DNA of 8,408 bases from an uncultured Ruminococcus sp. (GTDB lineage Bacteria; Bacillota; Clostridia; Oscillospirales; Ruminococcaceae), in contig URWK01000048.1 of NCBI GenBank assembly GCA_900551505.1, forward strand, positions 1 through 8,408, written 5' to 3'. Both the position numbers and the translations under genes were made by a program. The notes under the pieces were generated by a model. The model saw only the letters and a list, made by a program, of their open reading frames with translations. It was not told where the DNA came from and made no database searches. Within the stretch, counting starts at the first letter, position 1. The number at the start of each line of letters is the position of its first letter. Shown piece by piece: positions 1-8,330 of this stretch.

Positions 1-245
1 GTTGGTGTGCCCTACTCGACTAATTAATATTTTTTTTTTTTTTTTTTTTTTTTTTGTTTTGGGGGGGGGGGGGGGGGGGGCCCCCCCCCCCCCCCCCCCC
101 CATTTTTCCGTGTCAGAATTGTTCTATGTAGTAATCTATAAGACTGTAAATCCAGTCACTTATAACAGAGCTACTTTTATTTTAAGATTCATAACGTAAT
201 AACGCACTTATCAAATAACGTTATATTATTAATGATAATCTCAAT
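1..245. other. Gene-free contig-edge segment with homopolymer block
   Basis: No credible gene lies here. Positions 30-55 are 26 T, then one G, four T, 20 G (61-80) and 21 C (81-101). This block is most simply a sequencing or assembly artefact, and the open frame running through it is not a gene. From 102 on the sequence becomes ordinary AT-rich intergenic DNA leading to the 3' end of the minus-strand gene ending at 246. It contains a 10-base palindrome, ATAACGTTAT, at 215-224. I see no convincing terminator with a T tract for the minus-strand gene. Confidence 0.75.
30..101. repeat. T26-G-T4-G20-C21 homopolymer block (probable artefact)
   Basis: Three consecutive homopolymer blocks abut, and the G and C runs are complementary, so they form a perfect self-complementary stretch of about 40 bases. 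Long poly-G is a known false signal of two-colour sequencing chemistry, and poly-C is its reverse complement. A head-to-head join of the two at a contig edge is a simple explanation. A natural tract of this kind in an AT-rich genome is unlikely, although it cannot be excluded from the sequence alone. Confidence 0.8.
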
Positions 246-746
246 TTATTGATTATTTTCTTTCATTAAGCAAGAAATCTGATTCCATAAATTTTTGTAA
301 TACTTGTTATTGTTAATCAAATTCTGAAATCCTTCATTATCATATACCATATTACCTTTGCATTCATATGTTAAATAATCATTTATAATATCGACATTAT
401 TAATGTTATTCATTATATATGCTATATTGTGATTACGATATATTTCATAAGTAATCAGATTCATTTTGTCTTGCTTATACGAAACTTTTATGATTTTACA
501 GAACACCATTAATATATTAGAGAAAATTATAATCAACTTGTTTTCGACAGGTTTACCTACATGAAAAATCAGTTTGATTTTTGTTATGCACAAGATAATC
601 CTCACTATTATAGAGAGTTTTATTCTGTAAAAGTTAAGTAATTCAAAATTGGCGTTTTCTTCTATCATTAATCCTCTCATACTGATTAAAATATTATTAA
701 CTATTTTAATCAGTTTAGAATTCCACATTCTTTTTGACTGTTTCAT
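246..746 (-). CDS. Unrecognised 166-aa AT-rich protein, possible immunity protein
   Basis: I do not recognise this protein. It is rich in Ile, Asn, Lys and Tyr, with a basic N-terminus, hydrophobic and basic strands in the middle (about residues 40-90), and an Asn/Tyr-rich polar C-terminal third. There is no clear signal peptide and no single clean membrane segment. The ATG at 746 follows a GTG at 749. A weak AAGTGAG ribosome binding site sits nine bases before the ATG and overlaps the stop of the upstream gene, which suggests translational coupling. Its codons are far more AT-rich than those of the epimerase or HtrA genes, as are the last 70 codons of the upstream gene, so the two probably arrived together. 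A small, unrelated, AT-rich gene directly behind a nuclease-like tail is the usual layout of a toxin and its immunity protein. That role is inference only. A chance open frame in AT-rich DNA is possible but less likely at this length. Confidence 0.5.
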   Translation of the reverse strand: MKQSKRMWNSKLIKIVNNILISMRGLMIEENANFELLNFYRIKLSIIVRIILCITKIKLIFHVGKPVENKLIIIFSNILMVFCKIIKVSYKQDKMNLITYEIYRNHNIAYIMNNINNVDIINDYLTYECKGNMVYDNEGFQNLINNNKYYKNLWNQISCLMKENNQ

Positions 747-756
747 CACAAAAATC

Positions 757-969
757 TCACTTTCTAAAGGGAACTTTAGTAATTAAACCAGCAGTCTTTC
801 CTTTTCCAGCATGAACATAAACATCTACTAAATGATTCAAATTAGCGGCCGCCCTTGCTGTATGGTTACCATCAATAATTACGCCATTTTCAAAAACATC
901 AATTACTTTAGCGACTTTTCCACTTTTAAGAAGTGCTTCTTTTGATTCTACGCATGATTTAACTAATCT
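757..969 (-). other. ParB/sulfiredoxin-like C-terminal tail in AT-rich DNA
   Basis: Codons 271-340 of the epimerase-like gene. The visible core is a hydrophobic strand (VAKVIDVF, 289-296), a turn, then VIIDGNHTARAAA at 300-312 and a second strand VDVYVH at 318-323. This order matches the strand, DGxH(R)xxAA helix and strand of ParB N-terminal/sulfiredoxin-fold proteins, several of which occur as nuclease tips of polymorphic toxins. The residue after the histidine is Thr rather than the usual Arg, with an Arg two positions later. Codon use shifts sharply at the boundary to TTA, AAA, GAT, GTT and ATT. The domain is short for a full ParB fold, so it may be only a fragment. Confidence 0.45.
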
Positions 970-1779
970 GTAGCCGAGCTTTTCAGCTTTTCCGTTGTCA
1001 AGACCTCCCGCAATTATGCCATTATACGGTGCAGGGTCGCCGTTCTGATTTATAATTGCCTTTTTGCCTGTCTTTTCTGTAACGTAATCGCATATTTCCG
1101 AAATCGAAATTGTGCCGTATGAATTTCCGTTTATTGCTCCGCTGAAATCCTGTTCCGCAAGAAATGCTATGAACTTTCCTGCTTCGTCCTCATTGATGAA
1201 ACTGAATTTCTTGGCTGTGTCATCAACGTAAAAAGGTATTCCCTTTATGATGTGTTCCACATAGAAGTAAAGACGCATTGTGTAATCATTCTTGCCTGCA
1301 ACATACGGATAACGGACAGCCGTTATTTTAAACTTGTTGCTGTAATTCTGGAACAATGCATATTCCGCCTGCTTCTTGACATCGGCATATGAACCGTCTG
1401 AACGCACACACCATTTAACTTTTTCGGCGAACGGGTCAAATTCTTCTTCCTTTACGTTTCTGTTGCTGTCGAACCTGGAATATACTGCGTTTGTAGACAT
1501 ATGAATATACTTGTCGCATTCAACTACTTCTGCGGTATTTCTTATATCTGTCGAACAGTAGGCTATTTTGTCAATTACTGTGTCAAACCTCTTTCCTGAA
1601 AGCTTTTCCTTTACGTCTTCGGCATTTCCACGGTCAGCGAATATCCTTGAAACAGAATTTCCGAAACAGTCGGGTGTGTTACCCCTTGTAAGTACGGTTA
1701 TTTCATGCCCCTGCTCTATAAGGCTTTTCACCATAGGTACTCCGAAAAAACGTGTTCCGCCAATAACCAGAATCTTCAT
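757..1779 (-). CDS. NAD-dependent epimerase-like SDR protein with replaced, ParB-like C-terminus
   Basis: Residues 1 to about 270 form an extended/atypical short-chain dehydrogenase of the NAD-dependent epimerase/dehydratase type, which acts on a nucleotide sugar or similar cytosolic substrate that cannot be named here. The start is a Rossmann strand with the dinucleotide loop GGTRFFG at 7-13. The catalytic-type YxxxK is Y131/K135, with S95 in HMSTNAVY, and RYPYVAG at 156-162 is typical of the family. Relatives normally end with a Trp/Tyr-rich helix of about 20 residues after the LGY segment (here 268-270). This protein instead runs on for 70 residues with AT-rich codons and carries IIDGNHTARAAA at 301-312, which resembles the DGHHR..AA motif of ParB/sulfiredoxin-like domains. 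The ATG at 1779 is supported by AAAGGA nine bases upstream and by its own promoter. The SDR call is secure. The tail may be a genuine fusion, a recombination product or an assembly chimera, and the SDR activity may be impaired without the native end. Confidence 0.85.
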   Translation of the reverse strand: MKILVIGGTRFFGVPMVKSLIEQGHEITVLTRGNTPDCFGNSVSRIFADRGNAEDVKEKLSGKRFDTVIDKIAYCSTDIRNTAEVVECDKYIHMSTNAVYSRFDSNRNVKEEEFDPFAEKVKWCVRSDGSYADVKKQAEYALFQNYSNKFKITAVRYPYVAGKNDYTMRLYFYVEHIIKGIPFYVDDTAKKFSFINEDEAGKFIAFLAEQDFSGAINGNSYGTISISEICDYVTEKTGKKAIINQNGDPAPYNGIIAGGLDNGKAEKLGYRLVKSCVESKEALLKSGKVAKVIDVFENGVIIDGNHTARAAANLNHLVDVYVHAGKGKTAGLITKVPFRK

Positions 1780-1822
1780 AGCAAGTAATCCTTTCTTCTT
1801 GTGGGTTTTTGTTTACGCCAAC

Positions 1823-1852
1823 AGTATATCATATTTGTTTTTAGCTTATCAA
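1823..1852 (-). promoter_or_regulatory. Likely sigma-A promoter of the epimerase-like gene
   Basis: On the minus strand a TTGATA -35 box (1852-1847) is followed after 18 bases by a TATACT -10 box (1828-1823). This gives a leader of roughly 35-40 bases before the ATG at 1779. The 106-base gap after the HtrA stop contains no clear terminator hairpin, so read-through from the upstream operon is also possible. The gene therefore looks separately transcribed rather than being a strict member of the HtrA operon. Confidence 0.6.
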
Positions 1853-1885
1853 TGCATGGCTTGAATATTCCCGTAATTTGTTAAA

Positions 1886-3448
1886 CTACTTTGCGGTATC
1901 TTCCATAAGCTTAAAGCTTATCTCAAATGTATTCCAGTCGCCGTTATCATCTATTCTTACAACTTCCGCTGTTACCGTATCGCCCGGCTTATTGTCCGAA
2001 ACTGCTGAAAACAATGAATCGTAATCATAGACGTTTTTGCCGTTAACCTTTGTTATGAAGTCTTCAATCTGCAAATCTGTATTGGCAATATCGGCACTTT
2101 CATCAATGTCGCTTATAAGCAGTCCCACCGGATAATTGTTTATCTGTGCCTGATATTCGTTTACTGCCATGAATGTTATGCCTATCTTTATTCTGCCCTT
2201 TATATAGCCGTCCGAGATAAGTTCTTCTATAATCGGTCTGGCTTCATTGATTGTAATCGCAAATCCCAGCCCTTCATAACTGGAGCTTACATACTTTGAC
2301 GAAGTTATCCCGATAACCTGACCGTACATATTTACCAATGCACCGCCTGAATTTCCGGGGCTTATAGCCGCATCGGTCTGTATACAGTTCATCTCATAAC
2401 CTGTTGAATCGGCACGGATTTTTCTGTTAAGCCCAGAAACATAACCGCCTGTTATACTTCCCGTAAGCCCTCCCGGATTTCCGATAGCCATAACCTGCTC
2501 ACCGAGCTTAACTTCATCAGAGTCGCCAAGCGTGGCATTATGCAAGCCTTGTACATCTATCTTGATAACGGCTATATCTGTCTTGCTGTCCTTGCCCACA
2601 ATCTTTGCATCGTATTCCTTTTCGTCCGAAAGAGTTACTTTAAGCGATGAAGCATTTTCAAGTACATGGGCATTTGTAACTATATATCCGTCCGTGGTAA
2701 TGATTATTCCCGAACCGCTTCCGACAGGTGTTATTCTGTTCCCGCTCTGGTATGTGAAAATTTCCACTATTGACGGACGTACAACTTCGGCTATACCTTC
2801 TGTTGTGTATCTTCCGTTTTCGTCAACTTGTCCCTCTGAAACTTCGGGCTTTTTCTCAGGAGTTATAACAACTTGTACACGGTCGCTGTTATTGTAAATG
2901 TCATTATTATCGTCACTTGAATTATTATTGTAAGCGTAATTACTCGTATCAGGGTTGAAGCTTGCAACATCGGCAACCATACAATATACACTGAAAACAA
3001 GTGTCAGTCCGAAAAGCAACATTGTCATAACTTTCACGGGCTTTGAGAGAGAAGTTTTTACGGGTGTGTCTGTATGTTCCTTGTAGTAATTATAGCCTTT
3101 CTGCAAGTTCTCCGTCTGTTCCTGTGTAAATTCTATCTTCCTGTAATTCTGTTGTGTTCTCTGTTGCTTTGTTCTGATAAACGGATTTGTCTGTTGTGTT
3201 GTATCTCCGTAGCTTCTCACCTGCTTCGGAATAAATCCGCTTTGTTCTTCATTACTGTTATTTTTCAATAAAGAAACATTCTGACTTTCCGGTACAGTTT
3301 CCTGCTGTACCGGTTTTTTAGGTTCTGTCTGCACTGTCGGAACTTCCTTGGGCGGAATGTCTTCAGTTGTTTTCTGTAAGTCGTTTTTTTTCTCAGAATA
3401 TTCGCTTAAAATTTCATCTACTTTCGCTTTATTATCTTTTTCTTCCAT
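1886..3448 (-). CDS. Membrane-anchored HtrA/DegP-type serine protease with PDZ domain
   Basis: A 520-residue trypsin-like (S1C) protease that degrades or refolds misfolded proteins on the outer face of the membrane. A polar cytosolic region rich in Gln, Glu, Lys and Pro (1-137) precedes one membrane anchor (about 138-160). An Asn/Asp-rich linker (165-190) leads to the protease domain from about 215. The catalytic triad is complete: H261 in TNAHV, D291 in KTDIAV and S367 in GNSGGA. The PDZ domain spans about 418-515, with VGLLISDI in place of the common GA.V..V signature. There is no cleavable signal peptide, so the N-terminus stays inside, as in Firmicute HtrA proteins. Its start lies nine bases beyond the kinase stop. 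The ribosome binding site AGAGGA overlaps that stop, which indicates translational coupling and a shared operon. The long N-terminal tail is larger than in many relatives. The family is certain; the paralogue (htrA, htrB or htrC equivalent) is not, so no symbol is given. Confidence 0.95.
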   Translation of the reverse strand: MEEKDNKAKVDEILSEYSEKKNDLQKTTEDIPPKEVPTVQTEPKKPVQQETVPESQNVSLLKNNSNEEQSGFIPKQVRSYGDTTQQTNPFIRTKQQRTQQNYRKIEFTQEQTENLQKGYNYYKEHTDTPVKTSLSKPVKVMTMLLFGLTLVFSVYCMVADVASFNPDTSNYAYNNNSSDDNNDIYNNSDRVQVVITPEKKPEVSEGQVDENGRYTTEGIAEVVRPSIVEIFTYQSGNRITPVGSGSGIIITTDGYIVTNAHVLENASSLKVTLSDEKEYDAKIVGKDSKTDIAVIKIDVQGLHNATLGDSDEVKLGEQVMAIGNPGGLTGSITGGYVSGLNRKIRADSTGYEMNCIQTDAAISPGNSGGALVNMYGQVIGITSSKYVSSSYEGLGFAITINEARPIIEELISDGYIKGRIKIGITFMAVNEYQAQINNYPVGLLISDIDESADIANTDLQIEDFITKVNGKNVYDYDSLFSAVSDNKPGDTVTAEVVRIDDNGDWNTFEISFKLMEDTAK

Positions 3449-3457
3449 AATATCCTC

Positions 3458-4891
3458 TTATTCTTTATCTTCAGGCTCTGTAGCCGGAATATCAATTAAA
3501 AATTCAGTATATTCGCCATATGCACTTCCAACCGTTATTGTTCCCTGATGAAGGGCGACAATCGAACGTACTATTGAAAGTCCGAGTCCTACGCCGTTTT
3601 TGTCTTTACCTCTTGATTCATCGGTCTTGTAGAAACGGTCAAAAAGCCTTGGCATTTCGTCATCTTTAAGCCCTTCGCCGGTATTCTTAAAGGAAATCCT
3701 GAGTCTGTTTTCGGGCGTTACCTTTGCATTAAAAGTAATTGTTCCCTTGTCATTTACGAACTTAACCGCATTTTCGGTAAGGTTATTGAAAACCTGTTGC
3801 ATAAGGTCTTCGTCAACGTCCGCAAATACATCATCTCCGTCAAGCCCTTCCACATTAACTTTCTTTTCTTCAATCTTCCTTTCAAACATAAGCATCGTGT
3901 TAATCGCAAGCTGTGTAATATTTACACCCTTTTTGTAATTTATCTTCATTTCACCTGATTCAAACTTTGAGATATTGAGCATTGAACGCACAAGTCTTGA
4001 AAGCCTCTGTATTTCCTCCGAAACAAGCTTCATATAGTGCCTCTGCTGTTCTTTCGGAATAGTATTGTCAAGTATACCGTCAATAAATCCGCCTATTGTT
4101 GTCATAGGTGTACGAAGTTCATGGGAAACATTCGCAACAAAACTTTTTCTTATCTTTTCGTTTGCGTCAATTGATTCCGCCATGTCATTCAGGGTCATTG
4201 CAAGATGTGCGATTTCATCGTCACCTTCCACTTTAACACGCTTTGAAAAATCACCGTCCGCATAACTTTTTGCAACTGTTGTCATTTCCTCGATAGGTTT
4301 AAGCATCTGCCTTGTTATCCAGTTTATAACCACGCTGAGCAATATTATAAGTATGCCTATACAGATTATGAAGTGTACCGAAAGCCTTTGTGAAAATCTG
4401 TTTATGTCTTCAATGTCATCTATTGCAATAATCTTGTAATTTCCGCTTTCCTCTATATCAAAACTTGAAACATAGTAAGCAGACATTTCGTCAAGCTGTG
4501 AATTGAGATTGCTTATCTTGAAGTATTCCTTGCTTTCATCGAAGTCGGTTATAAGTTCCTGAAATCCGTAATTGTTTATATTACAGTCGTTTCTGTCGGA
4601 ACTCATTACCAGTTCTCCGTTTTCATCGAAAACATGATATGATATTCCTGTAACTGCTTCTGCTGACATATAGAGCTTTTTCATTTCTTCCGAATCAAAA
4701 CCGTATCCCGAATAATAATTTATCTGTGACTGCTGTACAATGTCGCAAACGTGATTTCTGAGAGCTGTACGCTTTTCGTCAACAGACATATTTTTTGAAA
4801 CAAGCCACAAAAAAGAACCCGCAAAAAATATACTGAAAAATACTATCACCAGTATCATAAGATAGTATTTTGTAAACATATTCTTTTTCAT
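3458..4891 (-). CDS. Membrane sensor histidine kinase (HAMP-HisKA-HATPase)
   Basis: A 477-residue sensor kinase that autophosphorylates and passes the phosphate to the response regulator encoded upstream. Membrane segment 1 is about residues 9-31, followed by an extracytoplasmic sensor of about 140 residues (32-173) and membrane segment 2 (174-192). A HAMP linker (193-241) and HisKA follow, with phospho-acceptor H257 in SHELRTP. The HATPase domain has its N box (NLTENAVKF, 370-378), G1 (NTGEGL, 403-408), F box (FDRFYK, 417-422) and G2 (GVGLGLSIV, 433-441). There is no cytoplasmic PAS domain, which argues against a WalK equivalent. The open frame extends 24 codons further to a GTG at 4963, but that part has poor spacing to a ribosome site and crosses a hairpin. 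The ATG at 4891 has GGGGGAG eight bases upstream and gives a normal N-terminus before the first membrane segment. The HtrA neighbour suggests the sensed signal is envelope or secretion stress (inference). Confidence 0.95.
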   Translation of the reverse strand: MKKNMFTKYYLMILVIVFFSIFFAGSFLWLVSKNMSVDEKRTALRNHVCDIVQQSQINYYSGYGFDSEEMKKLYMSAEAVTGISYHVFDENGELVMSSDRNDCNINNYGFQELITDFDESKEYFKISNLNSQLDEMSAYYVSSFDIEESGNYKIIAIDDIEDINRFSQRLSVHFIICIGILIILLSVVINWITRQMLKPIEEMTTVAKSYADGDFSKRVKVEGDDEIAHLAMTLNDMAESIDANEKIRKSFVANVSHELRTPMTTIGGFIDGILDNTIPKEQQRHYMKLVSEEIQRLSRLVRSMLNISKFESGEMKINYKKGVNITQLAINTMLMFERKIEEKKVNVEGLDGDDVFADVDEDLMQQVFNNLTENAVKFVNDKGTITFNAKVTPENRLRISFKNTGEGLKDDEMPRLFDRFYKTDESRGKDKNGVGLGLSIVRSIVALHQGTITVGSAYGEYTEFLIDIPATEPEDKE

Positions 4892-4899
4892 TTTTTCTT

Positions 4900-4906
4900 C
4901 TCCCCC
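4900..4906 (-). promoter_or_regulatory. Ribosome binding site fixing the kinase start
   Basis: GGGGGAG on the minus strand lies eight bases before the ATG at 4891. It is the only well-spaced site for the kinase and is the reason for choosing this start over the in-frame GTG at 4963. Confidence 0.75.
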
Positions 4907-4928
4907 GATATTTTCAGCAAAAAGACGT

Positions 4929-4974
4929 AAAGGGGACGATACGCCACGGTATGACCCGAACACATCTCCCCTTT
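4929..4974 (-). other. Intercistronic stem-loop between regulator and kinase genes
   Basis: In the 102-base gap between the two genes, AAAGGGGA (4974-4967, minus strand) pairs perfectly with TCCCCTTT (4936-4929). Three more pairs (ATC/GAT type, 4964-4966 with 4938-4940) extend the stem past a one-base bulge, with a loop of about 23 bases that has some internal pairing. A short T-rich run follows at some distance, so the element could act as a weak attenuator, a 3' stabiliser of the regulator message or an RNase processing site. It lacks the tight GC stem and immediate U tract of a strong terminator. Confidence 0.5.
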
Positions 4975-4993
4975 TTGTGCTTATTTTTTCAGA

Positions 4994-5695
4994 TTAGGAT
5001 TCTTCTTCATCAACTTCAAATTTATATCCTACACCCCATACAGTCTTGAGTGACCACTTGTCAGAAACGCCGTCAAGCTTTTCTCTGAGTCTTTTAATGT
5101 GAACATCAATGGTTCTTGAATCACCGTAATATTCAAATCCCCATACTTCATCAAGGAGCTGGTCTCTTGTGTAAACCCTGTTCGGATTTGATGCGAGATA
5201 GAAAAGAAGTTCCAGTTCCTTCGGCGGAGTTTCCTTTACAACGCCGTTAACCTTGAGTTCATATCTTGTCATATTTACAGAAAGCTTGTCATACTTAACT
5301 TCCTTAACTTCGTTTTCTGAAGGAGTCTGACCGATTCTGCGGTAAACAGCCTTAATTCTTGCAACGACTTCCTTTGTATCGAAAGGCTTTACAATATAGT
5401 CGTCCGCACCGAGTTCAAGACCGAGAACCTTATCGAAAGTTTCTGACTTTGCGGTAATCATGATAATCGGAATATTTGACTTCTTTCTGATTTCTCTGCA
5501 CACCTGCCAGCCGTCAAGAGTTGGGAGCATGATGTCGAGCAGTACAATGTCAGGTTTAAGAGCATTGAACTTTACAAGAGCTTCTTCTCCATCATGTGAA
5601 AGTATAACCCCGTAGCCTTCTTTTTCAAGATAAAGACGAAGGAGGTCACAAATATTTTTGTCGTCATCAACAACAAGAACTTTTCCTAATGACAT
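4994..5695 (-). CDS. OmpR/PhoB-family response regulator
   Basis: A 233-residue two-component regulator that binds DNA once phosphorylated by the kinase encoded next to it. The receiver domain covers residues 5-118. Acidic D10-D12 bind Mg2+, the phospho-acceptor is D54 in IVLLDIMLP, the conserved T81 lies in ITA, and K103 sits in KPF. The winged-helix DNA-binding domain covers about 133-228, with the recognition helix in GDSRTIDVHIKRLREKL (191-207) and the C-terminal hairpin around TVWGVGYKF. The length is normal for the family. The open frame extends to an ATG at 5782, but those extra 29 residues are Asn/Lys/Tyr-rich leader sequence with no ribosome site. AAAGGA lies nine bases before the ATG at 5695 and only three before the ATG at 5701, so 5695 is preferred. 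It is first in the operon with the kinase and HtrA and is divergent from groES. It may be autoregulated; no clear direct-repeat site was identified. Confidence 0.95.
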   Translation of the reverse strand: MSLGKVLVVDDDKNICDLLRLYLEKEGYGVILSHDGEEALVKFNALKPDIVLLDIMLPTLDGWQVCREIRKKSNIPIIMITAKSETFDKVLGLELGADDYIVKPFDTKEVVARIKAVYRRIGQTPSENEVKEVKYDKLSVNMTRYELKVNGVVKETPPKELELLFYLASNPNRVYTRDQLLDEVWGFEYYGDSRTIDVHIKRLREKLDGVSDKWSLKTVWGVGYKFEVDEEES

Positions 5696-5704
5696 ATTCA
5701 TCAA

Positions 5705-5710
5705 TCCTTT
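5705..5710 (-). promoter_or_regulatory. Ribosome binding site fixing the response regulator start
   Basis: AAAGGA on the minus strand is nine bases from the ATG at 5695 and three from the alternative ATG at 5701. The other well-spaced genes here use 8-9 base spacing, so this supports a 233-residue product rather than the 235- or 262-residue alternatives. Confidence 0.65.
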
Positions 5711-5793
5711 ACTTAAATATTTTGATATCTGATTGTTTTTAATTCTTAATTGATATGTGTCAAAACGTTTATAATTATTCATTCTGTATGAAC

Positions 5794-5822
5794 ACTATAA
5801 CATAATATTTTAGAATTGTCAA
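5794..5822 (-). promoter_or_regulatory. Near-consensus sigma-A promoter of the regulator-kinase-HtrA operon
   Basis: On the minus strand a perfect TTGACA -35 box (5822-5817) is followed by a 17-base spacer and a TATAGT -10 box (5799-5794). Transcription would begin near 5787, leaving a leader of about 90 bases before the ATG at 5695. A second TTGACA occurs at 5763-5758 but has no good -10 box at the right distance. The strength of the main promoter suggests substantial basal expression of the operon. Confidence 0.75.
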
Positions 5823-6194
5823 CAAACAATTTACAAGTTTAATTATATTGTCTGAAAATCATAGTTTTTGATTTCTAAACCGAACAGCCAAAAAAATTAT
5901 GATTTAATATGCTGAGAAAAAAATTTTTATGAATATATTGTACAATAATAATACTTTTTTCACATTCTTATATTGTGAACTGCATAAATATTTTTTGTAA
6001 ATTCGGTCTGTAAAACGCAGTTTGCACAATCAAATAATGTTTTGTACACATTTATAAATCTCATATTAAAATTCTTGATGGTCTTAATTAGCCAAAGTTA
6101 CTTATTTATTCATATATTTTTGTATATGATGCATATTTATAAGAATGTTATTTTGTGCAATCCTACAAAAATTCTCTGAATTATAAATTTAGAC
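5823..6194. other. AT-rich divergent intergenic region without a gene
   Basis: About 370 bases between the two divergent promoters show no open frame with a ribosome site and no recognisable RNA gene. Visible structure is limited to a 12-base palindrome TATTGTACAATA (5936-5947), an inverted repeat TTCACA-N9-TGTGAA (5959-5979), and separated complementary copies TTGCACAA and TTGTGCAA near 6023-6030 and 6154-6161. These could be regulator sites, but in DNA this AT-rich such repeats are also expected by chance. Confidence 0.5.
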
Positions 6195-6222
6195 TTGATT
6201 TTTCACGACAACTTGGTAAAAT
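6195..6222 (+). promoter_or_regulatory. Sigma-A promoter of groES-groEL
   Basis: A TTGATT -35 box (6195-6200) and a TAAAAT -10 box (6217-6222) are separated by 16 bases. Transcription would start near 6229, inside the first arm of the CIRCE operator, so bound repressor would block initiation directly. An alternative -10, TAGTAT at 6222-6227, is less well spaced. Confidence 0.65.
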
Positions 6223-6226
6223 AGTA

Positions 6227-6585
<359 letters not shown>

Positions 6586-6606
6586 TCCGGAACATATATA
6601 AACTGA

Positions 6607-8256
<1,650 letters not shown>

Positions 8257-8284
8257 TCCGATAATCTGATTAAATAACTATAAA

Positions 8285-8330
8285 CTCTCCTCCCCCGATT
8301 CTTTAAGTTAAAGGATTGGGGGAGTTTAAA
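8285..8330 (+). terminator. Likely intrinsic terminator of groES-groEL
   Basis: About 30 bases after the groEL stop, CTCCCCCGATTCTTT (8290-8304) pairs with AAAGGATTGGGGGAG (8310-8324). The stem has 15 pairs including two G-U wobbles and a five-base loop. The stem is strong, but only three T follow before AAA, so the U tract is weak. The sequence downstream looks unreliable, and the true T tract may have been lost to edge errors. Confidence 0.65.

Noticed and set aside
2..199. Open frame through the homopolymer block (poly-Phe, poly-Gly, poly-Pro product)
   Set aside because: It exists only because T, G and C runs cannot contain stops. It has no ribosome site and no protein-like sequence outside the runs.
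845..852. GCGGCCGC (NotI) site in AT-rich DNA, suggesting a cloning junction
   Set aside because: The DGNHTARAAA motif reads continuously across it and the AT-rich codon style is the same on both sides, so it looks like native coding sequence.
1568..1864. Plus-strand open frames opposite the epimerase, HtrA, kinase and regulator genes, and minus-strand frames opposite groEL
   Set aside because: They are antisense shadows rich in Ser, Phe and Leu, lack ribosome sites and lie wholly or mainly within well-supported genes.
4892..4963. 24-codon N-terminal extension of the kinase from a GTG at 4963
   Set aside because: It has poor spacing to any ribosome site and would add a charged non-membrane stretch. 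The ATG at 4891 has an excellent site and gives a standard kinase N-terminus.
4888..4965. A 25-codon minus-strand frame from ATG at 4965 whose TGA overlaps the kinase ATG (ATGA), a possible coupling leader peptide
   Set aside because: The purine-rich ribosome site abuts this ATG with no spacing, and the frame lies within the hairpin. The peptide is not recognisable.
5696..5782. 29-codon N-terminal extension of the response regulator
   Set aside because: It would start within about five bases of the predicted transcription start with no ribosome site, and the receiver domain begins normally right after the ATG at 5695.
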